DNA from: Diphasiastrum complanatum
Lineage: Eukaryota; Streptophyta; Lycopodiopsida; Lycopodiales; Lycopodiaceae
NCBI GenBank assembly: GCA_029204225.1
Contig: CM055101.1
Coordinates: 62,178,171 to 62,242,170, forward strand
Direction of reading: 5' to 3'
Length of the DNA: 64,000 bases
The translations under genes were made by a program, and so were the position numbers. The notes beneath the pieces were generated by a model. The model had not been told where the DNA came from. It did not search any database and saw only the letters and a program-made list of their open reading frames with translations. Of this stretch, positions 17,877 to 30,474 are shown in pieces; the stretch's first letter is position 1, and each line of letters opens with the position of its first letter.

Positions 17877-20600
17877 TCAAGATATCCCATCTGAGAAAGG
17901 AACATCAAGAGAAGTCGGAGCATCCCGAGAAGCAATGGTAGCTGCAAGTGATTGAGCCTGATCAGCCAGGATAGGGGTATGATAAAAAACATCAATGGGC
18001 TCCCAAGTAGCCTCCTCAATAGGACGACCATCCCACTGGACCAAAAACTGAACCTGCAGATGGTGACGACTATGCAATAAGCGCACCTGTAAAATAGCAA
18101 CTTGCAGGAATGAAAAAGCTCTGGATCTGTAGGAAATGAGGAATCTGGAGGAGCATCATCCTCAATAGCAGCACGTAATAAACTGACATGAAAGATATCA
18201 CAAGCCCGAGTAGCAGCAGGTAGCTCAAGACGATATGTATCTGGACTGAGGCGCTCAAGAATATGAAAAGGCCCATAATAGCGCGGCGCAAGCTTCTCAG
18301 TAGAAGCAAGACCCTGTACAAAAAACGATGGCGAGCAAAGCGTAACCGGAGAAAAACAGTATCTCCCTCTGCAAACTCAACATGGCGTCGATGACGATCA
18401 ACAATGGTCCTGTACCGCTGCTGAATATGCTGTAAATGAGTAGCAGCTCTAGTAATAATCTCCCGAGCACTCGAAAGATAAGATGAAATAGTAACAGGTG
18501 CATCATCTGGAGGAGCAGGTATACCGGGTAGAACTAGTGAGTATCCATGAGCAAGCAGGAAAGGAGAAACACCTGTGCTGAACTAACAGAACTGTTATAA
18601 CTATACTCAGCCAAACATAAATGCTGATCCCAATCACGACTAGAAGGAGAAACATAATGTCGTAAATAATCCTCCAATACCCGGTTAATAACCTCAGACT
18701 GACCATCCGCAGAAGAATGATAAGCAGTGCCCATAAGTATCCTAACATCCAAGATACGCATAAGCTCTGTCCAAAAACCTGATGTAAACTTGGTATCCCG
18801 ATCAGTAAGTATAGATCGTGGGAGACCATGTAAGCGGAAAATCTCAGAAATAAATATACGACCACACTGCTTTGCTGTAATAGTACGTCTGACTGGTATG
18901 AAATGAGCTTGTTTAGAAAACCTATCAACTACCACCAAACAAGAGTCATGATCACGTTGAGTACGGGGAAGACCTAAAATGAAGTCCATAGATATATCAG
19001 TCCACTGGCGGGAAGGAATAGGCCAACTTTGAAGGAGACCGCCAAGTTTTTCACGGGAATACTTGTTACGAAGGCAAAAATCACAAGTATGAATAAGGTG
19101 GGAAAGCTCACGCTTCATGGAAGGCCAATAAAAATGTTCTTTCAAACGGAACAAGGACTTCTGAAAACCAAAATGGCCACCAACAGGAGAGGAATGGGCA
19201 TCAAGGAGCTGTGGACGTATGTCGAGAGTGCTGGGAATACATAACGAACCATAGTGAAACAAACGATGATTAACAATGGAATAAACCTGGCGAGGGTGAG
19301 AGGAAGGACGAGAGGCAAACGACATAATATCATGAAAGTCTGGACATGTGGCATAAGCCTGAGGAAGATCATCATACCAAGAGTGGGGAGACATAACAAG
19401 ATTGTAAGTAAGAGCAGGTAAACGAGACAAAGCATCAGCAGCAGCGTTACTTTTACCAGGCTTATAATGAATATCAAAGTGAAAGGACTGTAAAAACTGA
19501 AGTCAACGGTACTGACGATCACTAAGATCCTTTTGTGTATACAAATAACGAAGTGACTGGTGATCAGTAAAAACATCAAACGGAACACGATAAGAAACAT
19601 ACGAACATCATGAACATCAACAGGCACAAGCCATGAAAGAATAGAACGGACCTTAGAGGGTCAAGACGAACAATACCATTAGTAACAAAGAAGCCCAAAA
19701 ACTCGATTTGTACAACAGCAAAAGAACATTTAGAACGTTTAGCATACAGATGATGAGTAACTAACAAAACAAAAACAGAACGAACGTGCTGAACATGAAG
19801 AGAGAGAGTGGTGCTATAAATGAGGATATCGTCAAAATAAACAATGACACTTTCCAAGCAGAGGACAAAAGATGCTATTCATGACATTCTGAAAAGTGGG
19901 CGGGCCATTGGTAACAGCAAAAGGAAGGACACGAAACTCATATAGACCAAAGTGGGTACGGAAAGCTGTCTTGTGCTCATCAGGAGGATGCATACAAATT
20001 TGGTGATAACCGGAACGGAGGTCAAGTATAGAAAAGATCTTGGCTTGGCCTAACTGGTCAAACAGGTCATCCATATGAGGGATAGGGTACTGATTACGGA
20101 TAGTAAGTTTATTCAAAGCACGATAATCAATACATAGACGTTTAGTACCATCCTTCTTATCAACAAGTAAAACAGGAGCACCAAAAGGACTGTGGCTAGG
20201 AACAATAAGGCCTTGACGTAATAAATCAGACACCTGACGCTGGACTTCCTCGCGCTCAACAATAGACATACGAAAAGGAGGACGAGAAGGAGGTGATGCA
20301 GAGGAAAGAAGGTCTATATGGTGGTTGACATCTCATAAAGGTGGTAACTGAGTCGGCTCTCTAAAAACATGCTCAAATTCACGCAACAGTTCAAAAAATA
20401 CCTGTGGCAAAGGTGTTGCATCCGCAATAGGCTGAACAGAAAGAATAACCGCACAGTGGGCCTTCGGGAGGCTCTGTATGAACTGCTTCCCAGAAATAAG
20501 CTGATAGTCCTGCCGAGAATCAATACCGGAAAATATATGCCGAGTACCATCATGAGAGAATGTCAATGTCTGCTGCTGAGGATTCAAAAAAAAAAGAAAA
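17877..20600 (-). pseudogene. Pol of gypsy element 2 (RT, RNase H, integrase, chromodomain)
   Basis: Minus-strand blocks in order: RT (GTKRLCIDYRALNKLTIRNQ near 20140, FDDILIYS near 19825), RNase H remnants (about 19400-19560), integrase zinc finger and core (MDFILGLPRTQRDHDSC near 18980, LTDRDTKFTSGFW near 18800, then DGQSEVINRVLED near 18700), integrase C-terminal part (about 18180-18480) and chromodomain (QFLVQWDGRPIEEATWEPID near 18030). The blocks lie in several frames, so there are at least three frameshifts or stops. It once encoded a chromovirus Pol; it is now defective. Confidence 0.9.
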
Positions 20601-20750
20601 AAAGAGGGAAAAGGATTTGGAACTCGTGCACCGGAAATAATCTGCCCAAATTTTTTTTTTTTTTTTCCGGCCGCCAAATTTAGCAGAAGTACTTCCGCTA
20701 ACTATTTGTTAAAGCTCCGCCAAGGAAATGCTCTGATGGGAGTTGGTCCT

Positions 20751-21965
20751 TGTAGCGCAGGCATCCCAAAGGGAGCCGGGAACCACAACTTAGCTTCCCA
20801 GCCTTCAACTCTTGCCATCCAAACCCACTTGACATACAAGCAGCCAACTCGCCAACAACGATCAGACTTAACCAACTTGAAGTTCCGAAAACCAACATTG
20901 AGATCCAACCTGGCGCCATGCCAGATCGGGGGTCTCGATGTGGGTGACTTCCCTCCAAGCAAGCTGCCCGACATACATCAAACTTAACCAACTCGAAGCT
21001 TCGTTACAAACGAGTAACATCCATTCCAAGCAAGCGGTCTGACTTACATCAGACTTAACCAACTGAAAGCTTCGTCACGAGCGCTGGAAGCCAACCTGGC
21101 GCCACGCCAGACTGGATAGCCATAAACAGGTAACTTCCCCCCAAGCAAGCCATCCAACTCAGCCGACAGGTTAGAGCCCGTTCCCCAAGAGCTTAACCCA
21201 TTCACGTTTATGCAAGGAACACTCAAAACCACAAGCCGCGACAGATATGGAAACAACCAGTTCCTGGACCAAATGGTCCCGACAGCATACTGCTGGCGCC
21301 ACGGACCGAATGGTCCCGACGGCATACCGCTGGCGTCCCGGGATACGACCCTCAGCTATGTGCCAACTTAAAAATTTGGAAGCGGCCTTACAACTGGCGC
21401 TTTTACCGAACACTGAAACCCAGAAGGTAATCAGAGTCAGTTTGAGGAAAATCCCACTTTATTGATAAATCTGAGAAGGTTACATTTCAAGTGTGTGACC
21501 GACCCTAGTCTCCGGGGCGCTAGCATGCCAAGGCGAGAGCCATGACAACATTCCAGCAAGGGAGGCTGAGACTTGGTTGGAGCTCGCCCTGAGTCGAAAC
21601 CCACACTCCCCTATAGTATTGGTGTGATTCGGCACCCCCCCCTCATACCAAGCACTCTACCCAAGCTGGTAAAGCACGTTTTTCTCTCTCTAGGATTTTC
21701 TCTTTCTAGAAAGTCATTTTCTCTCTCTAGATTTTATTGATCCCTAGGCTTCCTTTAATCATGCCTAGATTGTGTGAGGTGATTGCACATCGATATGAGC
21801 TCTCTGGACTCCGCTAGAACCGATCAAAGATTTTTAGCCATAGGAACTTGGCGCCGGCTGGATTCTGGTCACAGTGGCGCCGGCGCCGGGAGCAGCAGGG
21901 GCGCTGCTGGCGCCAGGGACATAGCTGGCGCCGGAAGTAAAGCTTGTAAAGGTAGCTTTACAACA
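20751..21965 (-). repeat. 3' LTR of the nested non-coding LTR element
   Basis: Over 97% identical by eye to the partner at 23400. Contains a GGCGCC-rich cluster near its 5' end on the minus strand (about 21849-21935). Confidence 0.92.
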
Positions 21966-23399
21966 TCCACCCCACCTTTATAAAATCTGATGTCCTCATC
22001 AGATGTCAGATTAAAGTAAAGGTGTCTCCCAATTAAAATAACTATACATTTAAGCTACTTGGCACAGTACTCAATTTACTGGCCACTTTTTATTAACATT
22101 GAAGCTGGCACACCACAAGTCGGAGGCTCAGCTCTTTGTATTGAAAAATTACATAACTTGAAAATATATCTTTGTCTGGGAAAAGCGTAGATTTGATATC
22201 GCTTTCGTAAAACCCGAGAACCTTATTAACTGGTGACAGAGGCCTTTTTTTGAAATGTTAGCCCCTGTCGCTTCTGACTTTCGACTTTGGAACTCCTTTG
22301 AGCTCCTGATTTGTCCTTGATGCACTTTGTGTTGAGCTCCCTGAGCTCCAGATTAGTTCAGTTCTGCACAGGTATCAAGGCTCCCTGAGCCAAAGGATTT
22401 ATCGTTTGATTGCCCACTTTATGGTCCACTCGGTGCCTTGTTGCTTTTGCACCTTGATTTTCAGTTCCGAAGGTGGCCGTCCCAAAATGAAGACCAACTG
22501 CTCCATAGAAGATCTCCCCTGAAATTGCCCTTTCCAACTTTTGACTTTCTGCTTGCGTTTGGTGGGCGTTGTCGCAAATGAAACTAACCCAAGAAATAGG
22601 CTAGCCATCCATCCTTTGCAAACATTGAGTCGTTTCGTTGCCGTTCACGTGCGAGTACTTGAACTGCAAATCCGCCCCACAGATTCTGTAGTCCTCTTTG
22701 TTTGATGGTATCAGCCTTCAAAAGAAAAGGTTCCTTCTCGAGCCATCAGCTCCTTGTATCACAAGCAATCATGCAAACCAGGCAAAGCACGAGTACTAAG
22801 ACTCACCACGAATACATACAAGTAAGACACTCAGGCAGGTTTACTAACAAGTAACAAAGACAAGGTCCCCCTTTGAGATGGTCCTGCCAACGGACCTTTG
22901 CCTGGCCGCGCCCATACAAATCGATCACAGAATCAGCCCACATAGGACACCCCTCCAACTATCTGTGCTTTCACCATTAAGCAGCACATTGCCTCAGTCA
23001 CGCCCCACCACTTTTTGATCGATAGCCCTTATAGCTAAACGCGGCAGCTAATCACCCGTGCTTTACACCCGAATTCGAGCAGCATCTCTGTATCAATGGT
23101 TAACCCGTACAGTTCGAATATGTCGCCCCGCACCCCACAAGGCACAAACCGTGCTTACACCAACCTAATGGCAGCACACTGCCTCATCTGTCCTACGTGC
23201 AGACATGACCGTGCTTACACCTCAAGGGCAGCACCTTGACTCATCAAGTCCCCTGTTCTGCCGACCACCCCGACCGTGGACGCACCCGTGCTTACACTGT
23301 GGGCAGCACCTTGCACAATAGTTGTCTTGATGAACCCCAAACCGTGGCCGTTTCCGTGAGATCCGCATAGCTGACCGGCCAGTCGGCTCTGATATCACA
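21966..23399 (-). other. Internal region of the nested LTR element
   Basis: No coding domain on either strand. The right half (about 22975-23310) has a loosely repeated motif (cgtgcttacac ... gcagcac...ttg) spaced 50-80 bp apart. The PBS-like site is at about 23386-23397. Confidence 0.75.
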
Positions 23400-24633
23400 T
23401 GTAGCGCAGGCATCCCAAAGGGAGCTGGGAACCACGACTTAGCTTCCCAGCCTTCAACTCTTGCCATCCAAACCCACTTGACATACAAGCAGCTAACTCG
23501 CCAACAACGATGAGACTTAACCAACTTGAAGTTTCGAAAACCAACATTGAGATCCAACCTGGCGCCATGCCAGATCGGGGGTCCCGATGTGGGTGACTTC
23601 CCTCCAAGCAAGCTGCCCGACATACATCAAACTTAACCAACTCGAAGCTTCGTTACAAACGAGTAACATCCATTCCAAGCAAGCGGTCTGACTTACATCA
23701 GACTTAACCAACTGAAAGCTTCGTCACGAGCGCTGGAAGCCAACCTGGCGCCACGCCAGACTGGACAGCCATAAACAGGTAACTTCCCCCCAAGCAAGCC
23801 ATCCAACTCAGCCGACAGGTTAGAGCCCGTTCCCCAAGAGCTTAACCCATTCACGTTCATGCAAGGAACACTCAGAACCACAAGTTGCAACAGATATGGA
23901 AACAACCAGTTCCTGGACCAAATGGTCCCGACAGCATACCGCTGGCGCCACGGACCGAATGGTCCCGACGGCATACCGCTGGCGTCCCGGGATACGACCC
24001 TCAGCTATGTGCCAACTTAAAAATTTGGAAGCGGCCTTACAACTGGCGCTTTTACCGAACACTGAAACCCAGAAGGTAATCAGAGTCAGTTTGAGGAAAG
24101 TCCCACTTTATTGATAAATCTGAGAAGGTTACATTTCAAGTGTGTGACCGACCCTAGTCTCCGGGGCGCTAGCATGCCAAGGCGAGAGCCATGACAACAT
24201 TCCAGCAAGGGAGGCTGAGACTTGGTTGGAGCTCGCCCTGAGTCGCAACCCACACTCCCTTATAGTATTGGTGTGATTCGGCACCCCCCCTCATACCAAG
24301 CACTCTACCCAAGCTGGTAAAGCACGTTTCTCTCTCTCTAGGATTTTCTCTTTCTAGAGAGTCATTTTCTCTCTCTAGATTTTATTGATCCCCAGGCTTC
24401 CTTTAATCATGCCTAGATCGTGTGAGGTGATTGCACATCGATCTGAGCTCTCTGGACTCCGCTAGAACCGATCAAAGATTTTCAACCATAGGAACTTGGC
24501 GCCGGCTGGATTCTGGTCACGTGGCGCCAGGAGCGGCGCCGGCGCCGGGAGCAGCAGGGGCGCTGCTGGCGCCGGGGACATAGCTGGCGCCGATGGCGTC
24601 GGAAGTAAAGCTTGTAAAGGTAGCTTTACAACA
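23400..24633 (-). repeat. 5' LTR of the nested non-coding LTR element
   Basis: Partner of 20751-21965, with an extra GGCGCC-containing block (about 24520-24600) that accounts for most of the length difference. Confidence 0.92.
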
Positions 24634-24764
24634 GTCCTCCTCCATACTGTGCTGAATGTTGCTGAAGCAAAGAGACGAAAGCCCTCAGCAAAGAGAGAAA
24701 AATCAGCAAGGAAAATGGGCACCCAATTTGAAAATCAGATCTGAAATTTAGCAATCAGGAAAGT

Positions 24765-24776
24765 GCTATGATACCA
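24765..24776 (-). promoter_or_regulatory. Primer-binding site of gypsy element 2
   Basis: TGGTATCATAGC on the minus strand directly after the LTR; one mismatch to the initiator-Met site seen in elements 1 and 3. Confidence 0.85.
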
Positions 24777-25241
24777 AGTTATGATCAAAATCTCAGGTGT
24801 TGAATCAATGAAGCATAAAAGACAGCAATAGACTAAAGCCCTACAAGCAATAGACAAGACAATAGGTTCTCCCACGAAGAGCCCAAGCAATACCAATCAA
24901 TAATCTGAAAAATGAGTGTACAAATGCCCCTATAAATACCCTACCAATGAACCCTAAAATAGGAATTCGGAAGTAAAGGGAGGCAAAATGTGGAGGGAAA
25001 ATAGTGCGCCCTCCTAGGGGCCCCCACTCCACATATAACCATATAATGAGGGCCCAAGGCTAGTCAATGTCATAAAAAAGGACCTAGTGCGGGTCATAAG
25101 CATATAAAAAGGCTTTGGGGCCTGTACATGACTAATATAAAATGCGTAACCAGAAATATACATAACCAACAGTAAATGTAAAGAGGCCTGCGGAATATAT
25201 GCAGAGTAGCCCAGTAGGCCTATATCCTGTAGTCCGTAACT
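24777..25241 (-). repeat. 5' LTR of gypsy element 2
   Basis: 465 bp; pairs with 17346-17800 with small indels and few substitutions. Confidence 0.9.
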
Positions 25242-28191
25242 GCACTCCCCCAGTTTGCGACTTTCTCATGGACTCTCGGCCACCCGAACAGGCCTAAGAT
25301 GTTGGTGACAAGGCCTTCGAGGATGTTGAGGAGATCCCTTCCTCCCTCCCTTCCCATCCGGATGACCTCCCTAGCCAGCAGTTTTCGCCAGATGTCGCCC
25401 CTCCACCAGTGCACCCTACCTATGCTGCTGCACCCATCCCTGCCAGTGCATCTCACTCTCCCCATTCCACGTCTACAACCGATGCATCCACCAGTGCCCA
25501 GCCTGTCGCGTCATCATCCATTCCCGTCACGGTTGGTGCACCGTGCTGGAGGTCCGCTACCCGTCGCCCAGCTGGGAGAGTTCTTAGGCAGCAGAGCATT
25601 CGCGGCGCGCATCAGCCGCACATGGACAGAGAGGCCACACATGTCGTGGCCAGTCTGATTTATGAGCTGAACCCTCCATTTGCCATCATCGACTCTGAGC
25701 CCTTTAGAAGGGCCTTCCGCCTTGCACAGTCTGTCAGCCCTAGCTGGAGAGTCCCTAGTTTAGAGGTTGTCCGCACACACATGCTGAGGGATAGGGTCGA
25801 GTCCTTGTCTAGAGAGATGGAGCCTCTACGTCGCCACTGGGCCACTTACGGTTGCAGCATCATGTCCGATGGCTGGACTGATGTCAGGAGGAGGCCGATC
25901 CTCAACATCTTGGTCTCCAGCTGCATGGGCACACAGTTTTTGAGGGCCGTGGATTGCAGCAGGGGGGGTGAGAGTCATATCTGCAGAGTTCATGTTTGAT
26001 GTCATCGGGTCTTCCATCCTGTCCATAGGCTCATAGCATGTCGTCACGGTGGTGATGGACAATGCCACCAACTGCATTCAGGTGGGTGTACTGCTAGAGG
26101 CCGAGTTCCCTCACATCATTCATACCCCTTGTGTAGCGCACGGCATAGACCTTTTGATGGGGGACATAGGTGCACTTCCTTGGGTTAGAGCCATCGTCCG
26201 TGAGGCCCTCTTCCTGGTGACTTTTGTCACCAGGAAGAGGCGTGTTCTTGCCATGTTCCGGGTGTTCAGCCACCTAGACCTCCGTAAGCCCGCCCCCACA
26301 CGCTTTGCATTCGACTTGGTGGTCATCGACCGTTTGATCAGGTGTAGGGCGCAGCTTCTACAGATGATTGCCTGTGATCTTTGGCGTGCCAGAACGTTTC
26401 AGCACATTGAGGATGGGGAGCACTTTTTTTCCACTGTGAGGGGAGACCAGTTCTGGAGGGATGCACAGACATTGTTAGGACTCCTTCGACCACTCTACAT
26501 TGTGCTCCGCATGGCTGACAGCGAGGGGTCGACACTTGGACTGGTGTATGAGCTCATGGACCGGATTGGACAGTTCCTGCAGCTGCCCATCTTGCAGCCA
26601 GAGAGGTAAGCAGTATAGTAATGTAATTGGTCTTTATCTTTTCAGTAGTTGCTAGTTTGTTTTTCTGTCAATGTTACGTTTTTCCGTAATGCCCTAAACC
26701 ACATGCCTCTCACCTTCAGGATGACCAAGCTGAAGTTCATCTGGGAGACGTGGTGGAACTACTTCCACAAGAGTATCCACAGCGTTGCACACATATTGCA
26801 TCCTCTCTTCCTCTCTCCGACACAGATCGCAGACAGGGCGGATTGGCTTGAGTACATTCACAAGGTGGGTCCACACATTGGTTTGGATCTTATCAGGCTC
26901 ATGGAGGAGCTAGCTGCATTTCGTTTCGGCATGGGCACGTTCGGCCACCCGGCTGCTCAGGATCCAGAGAGGAGGCAGCTTCCTATTACCTGGTGGACCA
27001 TGTTCGGTAGCACCTATCCATCCATACAGCGTCTTGCACTACATGTCCTTTCTGAGGTATTCATGTCATTTCATCCTCCATTGTTGTGTTTCGTTGACGT
27101 TCCACCCGTGCACATTTGCTGAAGCATTTCATTGCATGTACCACAGGATTGCGCTGCCTCCGTGTGTGAGCGTAATTGGAGCACATGGGTACTCGTTCAC
27201 ACGAGGAGAAGAAACAGGCTGTCAGTGAGTCAGTTGGAGGGGTTGGTGTTCTGTAGCACCAACGCACGTCTCGCCAGGAGACTTCTGACCATTACGAGCG
27301 CATTGCAGGTGATAAGCTATTCTCCCATAGCATGTTGGTTGACGGCTGGTACGTTGGTTTCATTTCCTGATCAAGTTTTCTCTCTGACATGCAAATTTTA
27401 AACCTTGCAGACGAAGATATCTGATTTGGAGCCAGGTTGACTTGCCTACGACAGCACACATCCCATGCCTGCAGATGACTTGGGCACACAGTTGATGGCA
27501 AAGAGAAAGGGAGCTTGCCGAGATGAGAGAGAGAGAGCTTGGGCTTGAGCACAGAGAGCCTCCATTGTACGAGGCAGATCAGCCAGTGTCATAGGATGAG
27601 CAGGATGAGGATGAGCCCATTCGGGTTGTGTTCGCCAGATCAGAGTGGGATGAGCCATATGATACAGGGGTTGGGCACCCGCCTAGAGCAAGGGTCACAG
27701 GTGCATCACGTGGTAGAGGTGGGGCACATGCCACAGATTATACCGAGAGACAGGCAGGGCACACAGGGGGGCCAGTGGCATACCTTCTTACGTTGATATG
27801 ATGGAGGAGGCTCTTGATAGAGGGCAGAGTGATTTGGGTTTACCTTTCGCAGCTGCTTGGATGCGTGCATCACAGAGTCATAGGCATTACTACGACAGCA
27901 CACCAGAGGAGACACCAGATGACTTTGATTGTACCGATTGGGAGGCCATGCAGGGTCCACATGGTGCACAGGATGAGGCACGAGATGATCCAGAGGATGG
28001 TGCACATGATGAGTCCCAGAGCCCAGAGCATTTATTCGGATGCCCAGCTGGACGACTTGATTGCCACGTTGGATTCAGAGGCCCAGCAGATGCCGAGCGT
28101 CAGGGCGCCGGCGCCCCCATCCTCTCTAGCCAGCATGCCCTACACAGAGTCTCAGCCATAGCAGCTACATGAGGTGCCTGCAGTTCCTCCG

Positions 28192-28272
28192 AGTTACGAA
28201 TAGAGCCACAGCTGATCTAGAATTGAGCTATGAAAGCATCACATAAGCAAGACTTAACCCTCGAAAGCAGGA
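28192..28272 (-). repeat. LTR stub of gypsy element 3
   Basis: Only the outer 80 bp of this LTR remain; after aggaaagaaa the match to the other LTR stops. Confidence 0.8.
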
Positions 28273-28619
28273 AAGAAATAACCATCCCCAATCTTTTAGC
28301 TTAAAATCCAAAGTTAAAAGAAATTGATAAACCCTATCAGCTAATGATAAAACCATGATAAACTCAAGGTTAAAACAAGTCAGCCTTAAATATGAAGAAT
28401 AGTGGCCTTGATACCAACGGTAAAGATTTCCAATAAGCCGACCTTTGTAAGTTAACCTCACGCCATTAGTGACAAACAATAACTAATGACCCATTCGTAA
28501 AATCCACTTGGACTCATTTGCTTGCACTATCTAGAGCTATTAACACAGTCATCGATCAAGCTTTTGGCATTATTGATGTCCCATACCACCGACACCCACC
28601 ATTGTCTCTCACATGCACT
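28273..28619. other. Unrelated segment replacing most of the LTR in gypsy element 3
   Basis: This AT-rich stretch matches neither the LTR nor the pol of the related elements and has no recognised gene. A minus-strand ttggtatcaaggc near 28410 resembles a PBS, so it may be a scrap of another LTR element. Confidence 0.4.
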
Positions 28620-29342
28620 ATAGCAGCAAGCCCTGGTGCATCAACAGCTAGAGGAACATCTGATGTAGAGGAATCAACAAGTGCAGCAAGAGCACGAGCC
28701 TGATCCGCAAGTAATGGTGTATGATAAAACACATCAATAGGCTCCCATGTAGCCTCTTCAATAGGACGACCATCCCACTGGACCAAAAACTGAATCTGCC
28801 GGCGGCGTCGACTATGGTATAGACGGACCTGTAATATAGCAGCAGGTAAAAATGGAAATAACTCTGGAGCAGTAGGAAACTCAGCATCACAAGGAGCGTC
28901 ATCCTCAATAGCAGCACGTAATAAACTGACATGGAATACATCACAGGCGCGTGTGGAAGCAGGAAGCTGTAAGCGATATGTAATTGGACTAAGAACCTCC
29001 ACAATGCGATAAGGCCCATAATAACGTGGTGCAAGCTTCTCAGTAGAAGCATGGCCCTGGACAAAATGATGACGTGCAAACCGTAAGCGTAGATAAACAA
29101 TATCTCCAAGCTGAAACTCAACATGGCGGCGGTGACGATCAACTGAGGTCTGATAACGCTGCTGAACATGCTGTAAATGAGAACTGGCCCGAGTAATAAG
29201 CTCTCGAGCACCTGATAGAAAAGATGCAAGTGTAACAGGTGTATCCTCAGGAGGAAGAGGAATGCCAGGTAAAAGAGGTGCATAGCCATGAGATAATAAA
29301 AATGGAGAGACACCTGTGCTGGTACTAACAGAGCTATAAGGT
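28620..29342 (-). pseudogene. Integrase C-terminal part and chromodomain of gypsy element 3
   Basis: A minus-strand frame runs from the integrase tail (RASSHLQHVQQRYQTSVD, FQLGDIVYLRLRF, LAPRYYGPYRIVEVLSPITY) through FHVSLLRAAIED to the chromodomain (FLVQWDGRPIEEATWEPID). The frame is open through these domains, unlike element 1. Without the integrase core it cannot catalyse integration; any expressed fragment could only bind chromatin. Confidence 0.85.
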
Positions 29343-30044
29343 TTCCTGAGTAGTCTCACTCGGGGTAGGTGAATGTGCCATAATGATAGTGGAAGGAATA
29401 GACGAAAACTTGAGGGAGCGGACTCTTGTCGTCACCCCAAATTAGCCTAGTACAACCAATATTATCACAACTGAAAAAAACAGACAGCAATGAACAATGG
29501 AGAAGCTGTAATAATGCGCTGGACAGCCATGGATACAATGTGAATTTGAAAGAGTAAACGGAGTCAGAATTCCTGAAAATGTGGTGGAGAATGAGCGCGC
29601 GACAGCCTTTTGATAAGCTGTAAAAGATGGCTGGAATTGGAGAAAAAAAAAGGCAAAAGTGACAAGTTGGGAGTGTTGAGGCAGCGACTTACAAGTTGAA
29701 GAATTTTAGCTGTTTGGAATAGCAAATGATGTCGGAATTGGGTAGTTTTTGGATGAGGATGGGCGCTGGACAGTCAGGGAACTAACTGTGGAAGATTGCT
29801 ACAAACTGGAAAAATATCAGACGAAAGTGATAGGTCGGAAGGCAGGGACAGCGATGGAAAGGAAGAGGAGGAGCGCTGGGCAGCAAAGAAAAGAGGGGAC
29901 AAAACACAGGGAACGCTGGGCAGGAAGGAGTGGCAGGAGCAGCGATGGAACAGGGCTGTCAAAACGGTAATGGAGCTGTAGGATCAGCGATGGAGGAGCA
30001 AGGCAAGGCAGCAAAGAAAAAATTCCAGATTGTGCTCAGAAAAT

Positions 30045-30056
30045 GCTCTGATACCA
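30045..30056 (-). promoter_or_regulatory. Primer-binding site of gypsy element 3
   Basis: TGGTATCAGAGC on the minus strand, directly after the LTR. Confidence 0.92.
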
Positions 30057-30474
30057 AGTTACGAATAGAGCCACAGCTGATCTAGAATTAAGCTATGAAA
30101 GCATCACATAAGCAAGACTTAACCCTAGAAAGCAGGAAAGAGAGAGATTAAGGAGGCTAAAGAGAGAGATCAATATCATCAGCTGAATGACAAATGACAC
30201 AGTTTCCCTACTGATAGCCAAGAGGAAGCCCTAAAAGGAAGCTTCCAGTGGCTAGGGCCCAACTGGGAGGGATAATAGTGCGCCCTCCAAGAAGGCCCCC
30301 ACTCTCCAGTAATATGTCCAGATGGCCTAATAATGAATAATAAGGCCAAAGGCCAACCATATAGTCTGAGTGTCACTAATGAATAAAAAAGGGCCCAAGG
30401 CCTGCTTATGCATAAAGTAAAGTAACTGTAAATGTAAATGGACGCGGCGAATGTAATGAGCCGAGTCCATAACT
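30057..30474 (-). repeat. 5' LTR of gypsy element 3
   Basis: 418 bp with ends AGTTA...TAACT; close match to the LTRs of gypsy element 1, including the 22-bp block present at 12177-12590. Confidence 0.92.

Larger units (their letters stand above)
20751..24633 (-). mobile_element. Non-coding LTR element nested in gypsy element 2
   Basis: LTRs at 20751-21965 and 23400-24633 (1215 and 1234 bp) enclose only 1434 bp with no gag or pol. Target duplication is GTCCT (20746-20750 and 24634-24638). On the minus strand the LTR starts TGTTGTAAAG after a purine-rich tract (aaaggtggggtgga) and ends GCTACA, and a tRNA-iMet-like PBS (TGATATCAGAGC) follows. Ends are canonical TG...CA. Long LTRs with a short non-coding middle fit a small LARD-like non-autonomous element. 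Confidence 0.92.
17346..25241 (-). mobile_element. Gypsy element 2, gag-less, containing a nested LTR element
   Basis: LTRs at 17346-17800 and 24777-25241 flank 7.0 kb, with target duplication GCACT (17341-17345 and 25242-25246). Minus-strand content: PBS (24765-24776), 5' leader, nested element (20751-24633), then the rest of the leader fused near 20600-20640 to the protease/RT linker, RT, RNase H, integrase and chromodomain. Gag and most of protease are deleted, the converse of gypsy element 1. LTR ends are the same unusual AGTTA...TAACT. Confidence 0.93.
28192..30474 (-). mobile_element. Gypsy element 3, heavily deleted, inserted in the AT-hook tail exon
   Basis: The element is bounded by target duplication CTCCG (28187-28191 and 30475-30479) and belongs to the same family as gypsy element 1. 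Minus-strand order is complete LTR (30057-30474), PBS (30045-30056), leader, first codons of gag (about 29343-29380), a direct join to the integrase C-terminal part and chromodomain (28620-29342), an unrelated 0.35-kb segment, and an LTR stub (28192 to about 28272). All of protease, RT, RNase H and the integrase core is missing. Confidence 0.9.

Noticed and set aside
20698-21465. ORFs of 60-100 codons in the nested LTR, repeated at 23222-24114
   Set aside because: They recur because the two LTRs are copies; no domain, and LTRs are non-coding.
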